Positions 36,647 through 45,851 of a stretch of DNA of 64,000 bases are shown in pieces. The position numbers and the translations under genes were made by a program. Numbering within the stretch: position 1 is the first letter of the stretch; every line of letters starts with the position of its first letter. The stretch comes from JAHDDY01 sp964549375. GTDB taxonomy: Bacteria > Pseudomonadota > Alphaproteobacteria > Rhodobacterales > Rhodobacteraceae. Location of the stretch: contig CAZJWF010000002.1 of NCBI GenBank assembly GCA_964549375.1, forward strand, positions 1 through 64,000. The letters are read 5' to 3'. The notes below the pieces were generated by a model, which saw only the letters and a program-made list of their open reading frames with translations, did no database searches and was not told the DNA's origin.

Positions 36647-37558
36647 ATGTTAGCGATTGCCCTTCTCCTTGACGCAGTTTTCGGCGAGCCGGAATGGCTG
36701 TGGCGGCGTGTCCCCCATCCAGCCGTCCTTATGGGGCGCGCAGTGAACTGGCTTGAAACCAGAATGAACCACGGTGAGGGTCGCTATGTGAAAGGCATCG
36801 GCGCAACCTTGCTGTTGATCATTCTAGCGTTGCTCGTGTCTGTCCCGCTGTCATGGTCAGGGTTTTATGGCGTTTTCGAAGTCTTAGGTCCCGCAATCCT
36901 CTTGGCACAGCGTAGCCTGTCACAGCACGTCAACGCCGTCGCGTCTGGCCTGAACATCTCTCTGGAAGAAGCCCGGAAGCGGGTTGCCATGATCGTTGGC
37001 CGTGATCCAGAAACGCTCGACGAAAGCGGCGTCGCGAGAGCCGCAATTGAAAGTGCCGCCGAGAATTGGTCGGATGGCGTCATCGCCCCCGCGTTTTGGT
37101 TTCTAGTCGCCGGTCTGCCGGGTATCACCGTTTATAAGATGGTGAACACAGCGGATTCGATGATCGGCCACCGCTCTCCCCGGTATGCTCAATTCGGATG
37201 GGCGGCGGCGAGACTAGATGATGCCCTCAATTGGATACCTGCCCGACTGAGCGGCCTTATCATCTGCATGATCGGTGGGCGGCGTCCTGCGCTTAAGGTT
37301 GTGTGGCGCGACGCGCGAAAGCACAAATCACCCAATGCTGGTTGGCCTGAAAGCGCACTTGCCGCGACGCTACGTATCGCCGTCGCTGGTCCACGGACCT
37401 ATGATGGGGTGACAACGAACGATCCGTTTTTGAACGCTGAGGGGCGGAAGAAACTGGATGCCGTCGATGTCAGTGACGCAATGACGACGCTGTGGATGGC
37501 TTGGATCGTCGTCCTTGTACTGGCCAGCATTTACGGCGTGCTGAATTACGCCTTCTGA
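36647..37558 (+). CDS. cbiB: Adenosylcobinamide-phosphate synthase
   Basis: 303-residue inner-membrane enzyme (also called CobD in the aerobic pathway) that joins aminopropanol to adenosylcobyric acid. Motifs include LLDAVFGEPEWLWRRVPHPAVLMGR at the start, the ESAAENWSDGVIAPAFW segment, and INTADSM-like VNTADSMIGHRSPRYAQFGW, with several membrane helices. No other cobalamin gene is nearby, although the genome also uses cobalamin for QueG. Its 3' end overlaps trhO by 13 bases, tail to tail. No clear ribosome-binding site. Confidence 0.92.
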   Translation: MLAIALLLDAVFGEPEWLWRRVPHPAVLMGRAVNWLETRMNHGEGRYVKGIGATLLLIILALLVSVPLSWSGFYGVFEVLGPAILLAQRSLSQHVNAVASGLNISLEEARKRVAMIVGRDPETLDESGVARAAIESAAENWSDGVIAPAFWFLVAGLPGITVYKMVNTADSMIGHRSPRYAQFGWAAARLDDALNWIPARLSGLIICMIGGRRPALKVVWRDARKHKSPNAGWPESALAATLRIAVAGPRTYDGVTTNDPFLNAEGRKKLDAVDVSDAMTTLWMAWIVVLVLASIYGVLNYAF

Positions 37559-38430
37559 GCCTTTTCAAACTGCTGTTGTCGCTGTGCAAATCGTTCACGA
37601 TCACTTTCTGAATATTCATCAACGCACAATGGGCAGCTAACCCCCTCGCGATAGTCTGGAGACATCTGCGCCTCTCGCGAAACGGGACGGCCACAGGCGC
37701 CGCAGGCGGAATGGTCGCCCTGCTCCAACCCATGTTTAACGGAAACCCGTTTGTCGAAGACATAGCATTCGCCATTCCAACGGCTTTCCGGCTCAGAAAC
37801 CGTTTCAAGGTATTTTAGAATTCCACCCTTCAAATGATGAACATCAGTGACGCCCTGATCGATCAACCAGCTCGTCGCTTTTTCGCAACGAATTCCGCCT
37901 GTGCAGAACATCGCAATTTTTTTACCCTCAAATTTTGAAGCATTGTCGCGCCACCAATCGGGAAATTCACGGAAGGTCTCAGTCTGCGGGTCGAGTGCTC
38001 CCTCAAAACTACCAATCATCGTTTCGTAGGTGTTGCGCGTGTCGATGACCGCCACGTCATCGCGACCAATCAAATCGTTCCAGTCCTGAGGCTCGACATA
38101 CGTCCCTATGCGGGCGCGGGGGTTGGTGTTCGGTTCGCCCATCGTAACGATCTCGGCTTTCAAGCGAACCTTCATCCGGCGAAACGGCATTTCCGTCGCT
38201 TCTGAACGCTTCCATTCGAGGTCCGCGCAGCCGGGTAGAGACCGCAAGTGCCGCAGGACAGTCTGAATTGATGCCTCGTCGCCAGCAATCGTGCCGTTCA
38301 CCCCTTCGTTTGCCAGTAACAACGTGCCCCGAATTCCGCCGTCTTCGCATAATTCAAGCAAAGGCGGACGTAACGATGCGGGATCGTCGAATTGCGTAAA
38401 ATGATAAAGGGCTGCAACAGTGATCGTCAT
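37546..38430 (-). CDS. trhO: tRNA uridine(34) hydroxylase, rhodanese-like
   Basis: 294-residue TrhO/YceA protein that hydroxylates U34 of certain tRNAs using oxygen. An N-terminal acylphosphatase-like domain (FTQFDDPASLRPPLLELCEDGGIRGTLLLANEGVNGTIAG) precedes the rhodanese domain, with the catalytic cysteine in MFCTGGIRCEKATSW. The C-terminal zinc-like cysteines are in HSACGACGRPV and SCPLC. The start has a GGAACC stretch ahead. It shares 13 bases of coding sequence with cbiB on the other strand. Confidence 0.92.
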   Translation of the reverse strand: MTITVAALYHFTQFDDPASLRPPLLELCEDGGIRGTLLLANEGVNGTIAGDEASIQTVLRHLRSLPGCADLEWKRSEATEMPFRRMKVRLKAEIVTMGEPNTNPRARIGTYVEPQDWNDLIGRDDVAVIDTRNTYETMIGSFEGALDPQTETFREFPDWWRDNASKFEGKKIAMFCTGGIRCEKATSWLIDQGVTDVHHLKGGILKYLETVSEPESRWNGECYVFDKRVSVKHGLEQGDHSACGACGRPVSREAQMSPDYREGVSCPLCVDEYSESDRERFAQRQQQFEKAQKA

Positions 38431-38461
38431 GCAGGTTCCTTACTCGCCCGAGCGGTCCGGC

Positions 38462-39316
38462 TCAAGCCGCATAGGCTTCGCGGACATAACGCCCGAATTC
38501 ACGACCTAGATCTTCGTTGGCCGTATTGTCAGCGATATAGAGATTGATGAAAAATTTGGGAAGTTCAGGCAATTTCCCGTTGTGCGGGACCGCCTCTAGC
38601 CTGTCGTCATAAGACCCCTCAAGAACCGCCATAATCGACAAATCCGCCGCCGTAGCCATCGTGGCCCCTAAATCGGTGTCAGTTTCAACACCCGAACACC
38701 ACTGCATATCTGCGTTCTCCAACGCCCGTTGCGCGACGGGTTTGAATGCACAGTTCTTCGCGCTGGCAAGGCAAACGGGATCACGGGTCCACGCTTTGCC
38801 GCCCGGTGCGCCGAACCACATCAAAGGTTGGACTGCGAGGCATTCCGCTGCCGGATTGGCTTTCGCCTCGGTCGTTAGGATCACATCCAGCTTTCCAGCT
38901 TGGAAATCTTCCAGCAGCTTCGCCGAGTAGGAACTGGCGAAATTCACCTGCACACGTGGAAAGTCGCGGTCGAAACGGCTGAGGATTTCAGGCCCATGTG
39001 GATAAATAATATCGCACGGAATGCCGAACGAAACCGAGCCTTCGAAGCGCGGCGCGATCATACGATCTACGGCGTCGTCGTTCAGTGCGATCATTTTTCG
39101 GGCGTATTCAAGCAATTGTTCGCCCTCGTTCGTCACAGTGACGCCCCGCCCCGTCCGGTCCAGCAAAGTCGTATCGAGGTTTTGCTCCAGCCTCTTGATC
39201 TGCATCGAAACCGCCGATTGGGTCAGGTTGAGCCGTGATGCAGCGCGCGTCACCCCTCCGGCATCAACCACGGCAGCAAAGCTGCGAAGCGTGCCGACAT
39301 CCAGATTTCTCAACAT
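38462..39316 (-). CDS. LysR-family transcriptional regulator
   Basis: 284-residue LysR regulator. The winged HTH at about 18-40 (GVTRAASRLNLTQSAVSMQIKRLE) is followed by the standard effector-binding domain. ATG 39316, with GGGGAGAG just ahead, is preferred to two earlier in-frame starts. No adjacent enzyme gene is clearly its partner: trhO lies downstream on the same strand, and the divergent neighbour is a DUF1127 gene 205 bases away, the nearest candidate target. Confidence 0.9.
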   Translation of the reverse strand: MLRNLDVGTLRSFAAVVDAGGVTRAASRLNLTQSAVSMQIKRLEQNLDTTLLDRTGRGVTVTNEGEQLLEYARKMIALNDDAVDRMIAPRFEGSVSFGIPCDIIYPHGPEILSRFDRDFPRVQVNFASSYSAKLLEDFQAGKLDVILTTEAKANPAAECLAVQPLMWFGAPGGKAWTRDPVCLASAKNCAFKPVAQRALENADMQWCSGVETDTDLGATMATAADLSIMAVLEGSYDDRLEAVPHNGKLPELPKFFINLYIADNTANEDLGREFGRYVREAYAA

Positions 39317-39521
39317 GTCTCTCCCCATCAATGAACGCAATGAATGGCATCACAAACATTCGATTTACTGATGGGATCATGTCTGCGAGTTATCATTCCG
39401 TCAAGTGATGGAGAAAGATCAATTCATCATCATTTGTGAATACCGCCATCAACGCGAGTGTTGATCCAGGGTTTGTCCCCATCACCGGCATTCAGATGCC
39501 CAGATGAAAGAGAGAATGGTT

Positions 39522-39734
39522 ATGGCCAACGTCGTCACTTCCCAATCCCGTCACTGGTTCGCAGGCGCAATCGCGGCACCGTTGTACGCGATTGTAGATT
39601 GGTACAAAATTTCTCAGGAACGCGCTGAGTTGCAGAAATTACCGGCGGATCGCTTGTCCGACATGGGTTTGACGCAGCGTGAAGTTGAATACGAGTTAGC
39701 GCGTCCTTTCTGGCAGGTAAGCCGAAACGATTAA
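39522..39734 (+). CDS. DUF1127 small protein
   Basis: 70-residue protein, with an N-terminal variable part and the C-terminal DUF1127 signature LQKLPADRLSDMGLTQREVEYEL. DUF1127 proteins in other alphaproteobacteria bind RNA or affect phosphate and stress responses; the role of this one is unknown. Three in-frame ATGs are possible; the third (39522) has an AGAGAG box at the right distance. It is followed by phrB after 57 bases. Confidence 0.8.
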   Translation: MANVVTSQSRHWFAGAIAAPLYAIVDWYKISQERAELQKLPADRLSDMGLTQREVEYELARPFWQVSRND

Positions 39735-39791
39735 TGCTACCAATCATCCGCTTGCAATCTAGATAACCCTCAACAGCGTTGAGGATATCAA

Positions 39792-41198
39792 TTGACGGCG
39801 ACATTGTATTGGGTACGTAAAGATTTTCGTCTCGCCGACAATGCCGCGCTGTTGTCCGCGCTGGACCGCGGCGCGCTCGTCATTCCTGTCTGTATTCTGG
39901 ATGAAGTCGTCGAAACCTATGGGGCCGCGCCGAAATGGCGTTGGGGTGAAGGCGCTAAAAACTTTGCGGAAGCGCTAAAAGCCAAGGGATCTCGGTTGAT
40001 CTTCCGCCGCGGACACGCGCTTCATGCCCTGCGGCAGCTTATCTCAGAAACCGGTGCTACTCAGGTCGTGTGGGGCCGCCAATATGACAAGGCGGCCAAG
40101 GCGCGCGATACCGAGGTCAAAGCCGCGCTGAAAGCGGATGGTGTCGACGCGCGAAGCGTTCGAAATCACCTATTGGTCGAACCGTGGGAGATCGAGACCA
40201 AAACAGGCGGGCCATACCGCGTCTACACTCCCTTCAAAAATGCCTGCCTCAATAGAGATCAGTTCCCAACACCAAGCCCTGCACCGACCGTTCTCAACCC
40301 GCCAACAGACTGGCCTGAGTCCGAAGTGATTGATGATTGGCATCTCGGTCATTCCATGAATCGAGGCGCAAACGTCGTTTCTCACTATGCAGCGATTGGA
40401 GAAGATGCCGCGCGTGACAGGCTCGACATTTTTCTCGAAACGATCGCTGACTACGCCATCGCGCGCGATACGCCGTCTATCGTCGGCACGTCTCGACTGT
40501 CAGAAAATTTGGCATGGGGAGAGATTTCTCCAGCGACGATTTGGGCTGCAATTCAAGGGGCTGCCGGAGCAAATACGGACGGCGCGAAGGTGTATCTTTC
40601 GGAGATCCTGTGGCGCGAGTTCGCGTATCATCTGACCCATCATTATCCAAACATTGGCGATGCGAATTGGCGAGATGAATGGGACAAGTTCCCGTGGCGC
40701 GATGACAATGCGGATGCGGAAATCTGGCGGCGTGGCATGACGGGCTTGCCGTTTGTTGACGCCGCAATGCGCGAACTTTACACGACCGGTACCATGCACA
40801 ATCGCCTCAGGATGCTGACCGCCAGCGCGCTGACCAAACATCTGATGACCGATTGGCGCGTTGGCGAAAAGTGGTTTGCGGATTGCTTGCTAGACTGGGA
40901 TCCGGCCTCGAACGCGATGGGTTGGCAATGGGCTGCCGGTTCCGGCCCTGATGCGTCGCCTTTCTTCCGGATATTCAATCCAGAGACACAGCGACATAAG
41001 TTTGACCGCCAAGGCCGCTATGTCGAAAACTGGCTCGCGGAAAAAGCCCTCAAGACGTCCGAAGACGCCGCGCGGTTTTTTGAGGCGATCCCGCGCAGTT
41101 GGGAGATGCGCTCGAACCAATCCTATCCCGCCCCCATCGTTGATCTGAAAGCTGGCCGCGAACGCGCGCTTGCGGCCTATAAGGAACTACGCGCATGA
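39792..41198 (+). CDS. phrB: Deoxyribodipyrimidine photolyase (class I)
   Basis: 468-residue FAD-dependent, light-driven DNA repair enzyme for cyclobutane pyrimidine dimers. The antenna domain starts WVRKDFRLADNAAL. The FAD-binding and dimer-binding regions hold TSRLSENLAWGEISP, LPFVDAAMRELYTTGTMHNRLRM and the Trp-rich DPASNAMGWQWAAGSGPDASPFFRIFNP motif. The start is TTG 39792, with GAGG seven bases upstream. The stop overlaps the next gene (ATGA), so it leads a four-gene operon with the amine oxidase, DUF1365 and cfa. Confidence 0.95.
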   Translation: MTATLYWVRKDFRLADNAALLSALDRGALVIPVCILDEVVETYGAAPKWRWGEGAKNFAEALKAKGSRLIFRRGHALHALRQLISETGATQVVWGRQYDKAAKARDTEVKAALKADGVDARSVRNHLLVEPWEIETKTGGPYRVYTPFKNACLNRDQFPTPSPAPTVLNPPTDWPESEVIDDWHLGHSMNRGANVVSHYAAIGEDAARDRLDIFLETIADYAIARDTPSIVGTSRLSENLAWGEISPATIWAAIQGAAGANTDGAKVYLSEILWREFAYHLTHHYPNIGDANWRDEWDKFPWRDDNADAEIWRRGMTGLPFVDAAMRELYTTGTMHNRLRMLTASALTKHLMTDWRVGEKWFADCLLDWDPASNAMGWQWAAGSGPDASPFFRIFNPETQRHKFDRQGRYVENWLAEKALKTSEDAARFFEAIPRSWEMRSNQSYPAPIVDLKAGRERALAAYKELRA

Positions 41199-42511
41199 AG
41201 ATTGCTGTCATTGGTGCTGGGATTTCTGGCCTTGGGGCCGCGATGGCGTTGAAGGGCGATCACGACGTCACCGTTTTTGAGAAACAATCCCGGTTGGGGG
41301 GGCACGCCAACACAGCCCTGGTTGACTATCCGCTCGGCGACGGGCGCACCAAAGAGATCGCCGTCGATACGGGCTTTATCGTTTATAACCGAAAGACCTA
41401 TCCGAACCTGTGTGGGTTTTTTGACCATCTTGGCGTCGAAACAGAATGGTCGGATATGTCGCTTGGCTTTTCCATCGATGGTGGACGCATTGAATGGGCG
41501 GGAGACAATCTCAACAAAATTTTCGCGCAGCGCCGAAATCTGATCCGGCCTAGTTTCATCAAAATGGCGCGTGAAGTTCTCAAGTTCAACGACGAGGCAT
41601 TGGGCGATTTTCACACCGGGATGAACGGGGATTTGTCGATCGGTGATTGGCTCGATACGCGGGGATATTCTGACGAATTCAAGCGCTGGTATCTTTACCC
41701 AATGGCCGGTGCGATTTGGTCAACGCGCAGTACGGCTATCGCTGATTTTTCAGCGCGAGCACTGTTCGGATTTTATGAGAACCACGAGCTGTTCGCGGGA
41801 CTTGGCGGCGCGGTGCAATGGCGGACGGTCACGAATGGATCGCGACAATATGTCGAAAAAGTCGCCAACGAGTTGGGCGAGCGTATCAAGTTGAATGCCG
41901 AAACGGTCAGCGTTGAGGGGACGGGCGTTGTCCATTTTTCAGATGGATCGTCCGAGAAGTTTGATGAGGTCATTCTAGCGATACATTCGAACGAAGCTCT
42001 CGCGCTTCGGAGTGATGCCGATGGCGAGACGAAAGATCTACTCTCGGCGATCCGGTACGCGCCCAACAAAGCCTACCTGCACCGCGACGAAAATCTGATG
42101 CCACGCAATAAACGTGCTTGGTCAAGCTGGAATGCCCTGACCGGCGGTACGGCTGAGAGCAAAGGGGCCAGCCTGAGCTACTGGATGAACCGCCTCCAAA
42201 ATATCGACATGGCAACACCGCTGTTCGTGACTCTGAATCCCGAACAAGCCCCTGACCCTGACTTGACGTTCCTGTCCGTTGAGTACGCGCACCCACAATA
42301 CGACGCCGCCGCTTTTGCAGCGCAAGACCGCTTTGACGCGATTCAAGGACGAAATGGAATCTGGTATGCTGGCGCATGGCTTGGATATGGATTCCATGAA
42401 GACGGCTTGCGCGCAGGTGTTCGGGTGACGGAAGCGCTTGGCTCTCGTCCCGCTTGGGTCGCAGATACTGGGATTCCCATTCGCTCCGAAACACTACGAG
42501 CCGCTGAGTGA
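41195..42511 (+). CDS. FAD-dependent amine-oxidase-like protein
   Basis: 438-residue flavoprotein: IAVIGAGISGLGAAMALKGDHDVTVFEK at the start, then SRLGGHANT and DTGFIVYNRKTYPNL, which are specific to the subgroup found next to DUF1365 and cfa genes. The C-terminus has GIWYAGAWLGYGFHEDGLRAG, closing the FAD site. The role is not established; in related clusters it is suspected to be a fatty-acid or lipid desaturase/oxidase. It overlaps phrB by four bases and the DUF1365 start by one (TGATG). Confidence 0.85.
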   Translation: MKIAVIGAGISGLGAAMALKGDHDVTVFEKQSRLGGHANTALVDYPLGDGRTKEIAVDTGFIVYNRKTYPNLCGFFDHLGVETEWSDMSLGFSIDGGRIEWAGDNLNKIFAQRRNLIRPSFIKMAREVLKFNDEALGDFHTGMNGDLSIGDWLDTRGYSDEFKRWYLYPMAGAIWSTRSTAIADFSARALFGFYENHELFAGLGGAVQWRTVTNGSRQYVEKVANELGERIKLNAETVSVEGTGVVHFSDGSSEKFDEVILAIHSNEALALRSDADGETKDLLSAIRYAPNKAYLHRDENLMPRNKRAWSSWNALTGGTAESKGASLSYWMNRLQNIDMATPLFVTLNPEQAPDPDLTFLSVEYAHPQYDAAAFAAQDRFDAIQGRNGIWYAGAWLGYGFHEDGLRAGVRVTEALGSRPAWVADTGIPIRSETLRAAE

Positions 42512-43341
42512 TGCTGCACACGCCATCGATATATGTGACGCGCGTCATGCATCTGCGGATGCTAACCGAACGCCAGCGGAAACATCAGTTTCGTTATTCG
42601 GTATTCCGGTTCTGGCTGAATGTTGATTGTATCGAGGAGACTCTCGGCAAGCTTCGCTCCGTGGGTCATAATCGGTTCAACCTGTTCGGTTTCTACGAAC
42701 GCGATCACGGCCCAAGAGATGGGACGTCGCTGCGGCTCTGGGTAGAGCACTTGTTAGCACGCGGGGATGTCTCGCCGCCGTCGCGCATCATGCTGTATTG
42801 TTTTCCACGCGTCTTGGGATATGAGTTTAATCCGCTCGCGATGTATTGCGCCTATGACGCGGAAGGCACTTTGACAGCTGTCGTCTATCAGGTGCGAAAC
42901 ACGGATGGCGACTTGACGCCATATGTCGCGAATATCGAACGAGACGGGTTGCGTCATGACACGGACAAAACGTTTTATGTCTCGCCCTTCATCGACGCCG
43001 AACAACGATATGGTTTTGCCCTGCGTCCACCGGAAGATACCCTCTCTTTGCGGATCAGGTTGGATGGCCCATCGGGCCTGACCATGATCGCAACAGAAGT
43101 CGGCGAGGTCAGACCTTTGACCGATCGCACTTTGTTGAAACTCTCGTTTCTCAGACCGTTGATGAGTTTCAAAATCACCGCTGGAATTTATTTCGAAGCC
43201 GTGAAGCTGAGGATAAAGGGCGCTCCCTTTTTCAAACATCCCGGAAACGGCGGGTTGTATGCTTCGCCCCCGCGGCGCGACGGCTCCGAAACTCAACGAA
43301 CAATGGTCACTCATCCACAGGAAGTTCGAGAACAGCTATGA
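42511..43341 (+). CDS. DUF1365 family protein
   Basis: 276 residues from ATG 42511 (GTG 42508 is the alternative). The family signature is visible in TPSIYVTRVMHLR, YSVFRFWLNVDCIEE, CFPRVLGYEFNPLAMYCAYDA and the KTFYVSPFIDAEQRYGF stretch. DUF1365 proteins have no proven activity but are consistently encoded between an amine oxidase and a Cfa-like methyltransferase. The stop overlaps cfa by four bases (ATGA). Confidence 0.85.
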   Translation: MLHTPSIYVTRVMHLRMLTERQRKHQFRYSVFRFWLNVDCIEETLGKLRSVGHNRFNLFGFYERDHGPRDGTSLRLWVEHLLARGDVSPPSRIMLYCFPRVLGYEFNPLAMYCAYDAEGTLTAVVYQVRNTDGDLTPYVANIERDGLRHDTDKTFYVSPFIDAEQRYGFALRPPEDTLSLRIRLDGPSGLTMIATEVGEVRPLTDRTLLKLSFLRPLMSFKITAGIYFEAVKLRIKGAPFFKHPGNGGLYASPPRRDGSETQRTMVTHPQEVREQL

Positions 43342-44561
43342 CCCCAACTAACGAACGCATCACTGATCTGAAATCGGCTGGCAAACTTCCCCGGTGGTTC
43401 CATACGGTCTTTAGCACGGTTCAATGCCTGGAGCGCGGGCGTCTCGAAATCACGCTTCCTGATGGTCGGACATTTGTTGCGGAAGGCCAAGACGACGGGC
43501 CAGTCGGCATCGTGCATTGCCACAACAACAAAACATGGGGCCGCACCATTCGAGACGGTGCCGATATTGGCTTTGCCGAAGCTTACGTCGATGGATGGTG
43601 GTCAACGCCAGACCTGCATGCCGTTCTGGACGTGTCGCTTCTGAACAACGAGGAGATGGCACGAAACCTGACGATGACGCCCGTCGCACGCTTCGTTGAA
43701 GGATTCCGCCATTTGATGCGGCGAAACACACGCAAGGGATCGCGCAAGAACATCCATGCTCACTATGATCTCGGCAATGCGTTCTATGAGTTGTGGCTGG
43801 ATCGCAGCATGACGTATTCCTCCGCGCTCTATTCTTCGCCGGGCGACACGCTTGAGATGGCACAGCAAAATAAGTACGCGGCGCTCTGCGACAATTTACA
43901 GTTAGAGAGGGACCAATCCGTTCTGGAAATCGGCTGTGGTTGGGGCGGTTTTGCCGAATACGCCGCGAAAGAACGCGGCGCAAAAGTGACTGGCGTGACC
44001 ATTTCTCAGGAACAGCACGATTATGCGAAAAAGCGCATTTTCGACGCAGGACTGAATGAGCGCGTTGAGATCGTGATGCGCGACTATCGCGACGAAACTG
44101 GCCAGTATGATCGCGTTGCATCGATTGAAATGTTTGAAGCCGTCGGCGAAAAGTTTTGGCCGGTATTTTTCAACTCGCTTCGTGACCGCCTCGTTCCCGG
44201 TGGCCTTGCCTCGATGCAAGTCATCACCATCGCTGATCACTTGTTTGAGGGGTATCGCGGTAAGGTGGATTTTGTGCAAAAGCACATTTTTCCAGGCGGG
44301 ATGTTGCCATCGCCCAGCGCGTTGCGTGAGCAAACGAGCAAGGCCGGTTTAACTTGGCACGGATCGCAGGAATTCGGCCAAAGCTACTCGACCACCCTGC
44401 GGAAATGGTCCACCGAATTTAACGACAAATGGGACGAAATTGTCCCGCTCGGTTTTGATGAATCCTTCCGCCGTAAATGGAACTTTTACCTCGCGAGCTG
44501 TGCGGCTTGTTTCCTCGCCGAGACAACCGACGTCACGCAACTAACCCTACAAAAAGCGTAG
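43338..44561 (+). CDS. cfa: Cyclopropane-fatty-acyl-phospholipid synthase-type methyltransferase
   Basis: 407-residue SAM-dependent enzyme acting on unsaturated acyl chains of membrane phospholipids. An N-terminal lipid-binding region precedes the catalytic domain, which contains the SAM-binding motif VLEIGCGWGGFAEYAAKERGA, the upstream HYDLGNAFYELWLDRSMTYSSA motif and QKHIFPGGMLPSPS. Cyclopropanation or methylation of double bonds are both possible; some Rhodobacterales homologues make methylated, furan-forming fatty acids. It ends the phrB operon; the next gene begins 69 bases later with its own GGGA box. Confidence 0.9.
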   Translation: MTPTNERITDLKSAGKLPRWFHTVFSTVQCLERGRLEITLPDGRTFVAEGQDDGPVGIVHCHNNKTWGRTIRDGADIGFAEAYVDGWWSTPDLHAVLDVSLLNNEEMARNLTMTPVARFVEGFRHLMRRNTRKGSRKNIHAHYDLGNAFYELWLDRSMTYSSALYSSPGDTLEMAQQNKYAALCDNLQLERDQSVLEIGCGWGGFAEYAAKERGAKVTGVTISQEQHDYAKKRIFDAGLNERVEIVMRDYRDETGQYDRVASIEMFEAVGEKFWPVFFNSLRDRLVPGGLASMQVITIADHLFEGYRGKVDFVQKHIFPGGMLPSPSALREQTSKAGLTWHGSQEFGQSYSTTLRKWSTEFNDKWDEIVPLGFDESFRRKWNFYLASCAACFLAETTDVTQLTLQKA

Positions 44562-44630
44562 CGCTCACAAAGATTGCGATTCGGATCGTTTCGTGGAATT
44601 TCTTGTTGTGATGACAAAGGGATTCTTACA

Positions 44631-45851
44631 ATGAGCGCGACGGTTGATTTTCAAACTCCAAAACGCAGCAGCTATGACGTAATTATCGTCGGCGGGGCAA
44701 TGTATGGCTCGTCGGTTGCATGGTGGCTGTCGGACAATTCGGATTTTGATGGTACTGTTCTGGTCGTGGAGCGGAATCCCACTTACGAAAACACATCCAC
44801 AACCTGCACCAACAGTTGTATTCGCCAACAATTTTCCAACGAAATCAACGTTCAAGTTTCTCAATTTGGCGCTGAGTACATTAAGAATTTCCGAGAATTC
44901 ATGGGCAATGACGACCGCGTTCCTGATGTCGTGTTGCAAAGCTATGGATACATGTATCTGGCCGACACGGAAGAGTTCGCGCAGACTCTCCGGGAAGCGC
45001 AAGCCGTCCAACAATCGCTCGGGTCGGCCACCAAACACATGACCCGCGATGAGATCGCACGCGATTACCCGTTCTATATGCTCGACGATATTATCGGCGC
45101 GAACCACAACCTCGTCGATGAGGGGTATTTCGACGGCAATACGCTGTTTGACTGGTGGAAGCGATCCGCACGAGAGCGTGGGGTTGAGTATCTGACCAAC
45201 GAAGTAACCGCGATGACCAAAAATGCGGCGGGCACCACCGTTGAGAGCGTGACGCTCTCAACCGGCGAAACGCTCTCTTGCGGAACCGTCATCAACTGTT
45301 CCGGCCCGCGCGCCATTCTGACGTCGCGCATGGCTGGCATCGAAATCCCAGTCGAGCCACGCAAGCGCTACACGTTCATCTTTGACGCCGAGCAACCTTT
45401 GGACCGCGACTTGCCTTTGACGATTGATCCCTCCGGCGTGCATATGCGGACCGATGGCCAGTATTATCTCGCAGGCTGTCCACCGGATGAAGACCCCGCC
45501 GTCGATTACGATGACTTCGTTCAGGATCACTCGATCTGGGAGGAAAAGGCGTGGCCTACGATTGCCAACCGCATCCCGCAATTTGAGGCAATCAAGCTGA
45601 TCAATTCATGGGCGGGGCATTACGCCTTTAACGTCCTCGATCAGAATGCGATCATTGGGCCGCATAACGAGGTATCGAACTTTATTTTCGTCAACGGGTT
45701 CTCTGGCCACGGTTTTCAACAGTCACCCGCGATGGGACGCGGCGTGGCCGAGTGGGTCGCGCATGGGGAATATCGGTCCCTTGACCTGTCGCCCTTCGGA
45801 TATGATCGCGTTGCCGAAGGACGGAAGTTTCTGGAAACTGCCATTATCTAA
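44631..45851 (+). CDS. FAD-dependent amino acid/amine oxidoreductase (DAO family)
   Basis: 406-residue soluble flavoprotein, beginning with SSYDVIIVGGAMYGSSVAWWLSDN (FAD-binding). A TCTNSCIRQQFSNEINVQVS segment and the C-terminal FIFVNGFSGHGFQQSPAMGRG motif are typical of the DAO/FOXRED1-like branch. ATG 44631 has an AAAGGGA box; a frame extension upstream lacks support. The substrate is unknown. The last base of the stop is the first base of the phosphodiesterase start (TAATG). Confidence 0.85.
   Translation: MSATVDFQTPKRSSYDVIIVGGAMYGSSVAWWLSDNSDFDGTVLVVERNPTYENTSTTCTNSCIRQQFSNEINVQVSQFGAEYIKNFREFMGNDDRVPDVVLQSYGYMYLADTEEFAQTLREAQAVQQSLGSATKHMTRDEIARDYPFYMLDDIIGANHNLVDEGYFDGNTLFDWWKRSARERGVEYLTNEVTAMTKNAAGTTVESVTLSTGETLSCGTVINCSGPRAILTSRMAGIEIPVEPRKRYTFIFDAEQPLDRDLPLTIDPSGVHMRTDGQYYLAGCPPDEDPAVDYDDFVQDHSIWEEKAWPTIANRIPQFEAIKLINSWAGHYAFNVLDQNAIIGPHNEVSNFIFVNGFSGHGFQQSPAMGRGVAEWVAHGEYRSLDLSPFGYDRVAEGRKFLETAII

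Noticed and set aside
43450..44121. 223-codon minus-strand open frame inside cfa
   Set aside because: Antisense to a well-supported methyltransferase gene; arginine-rich and without domain features.
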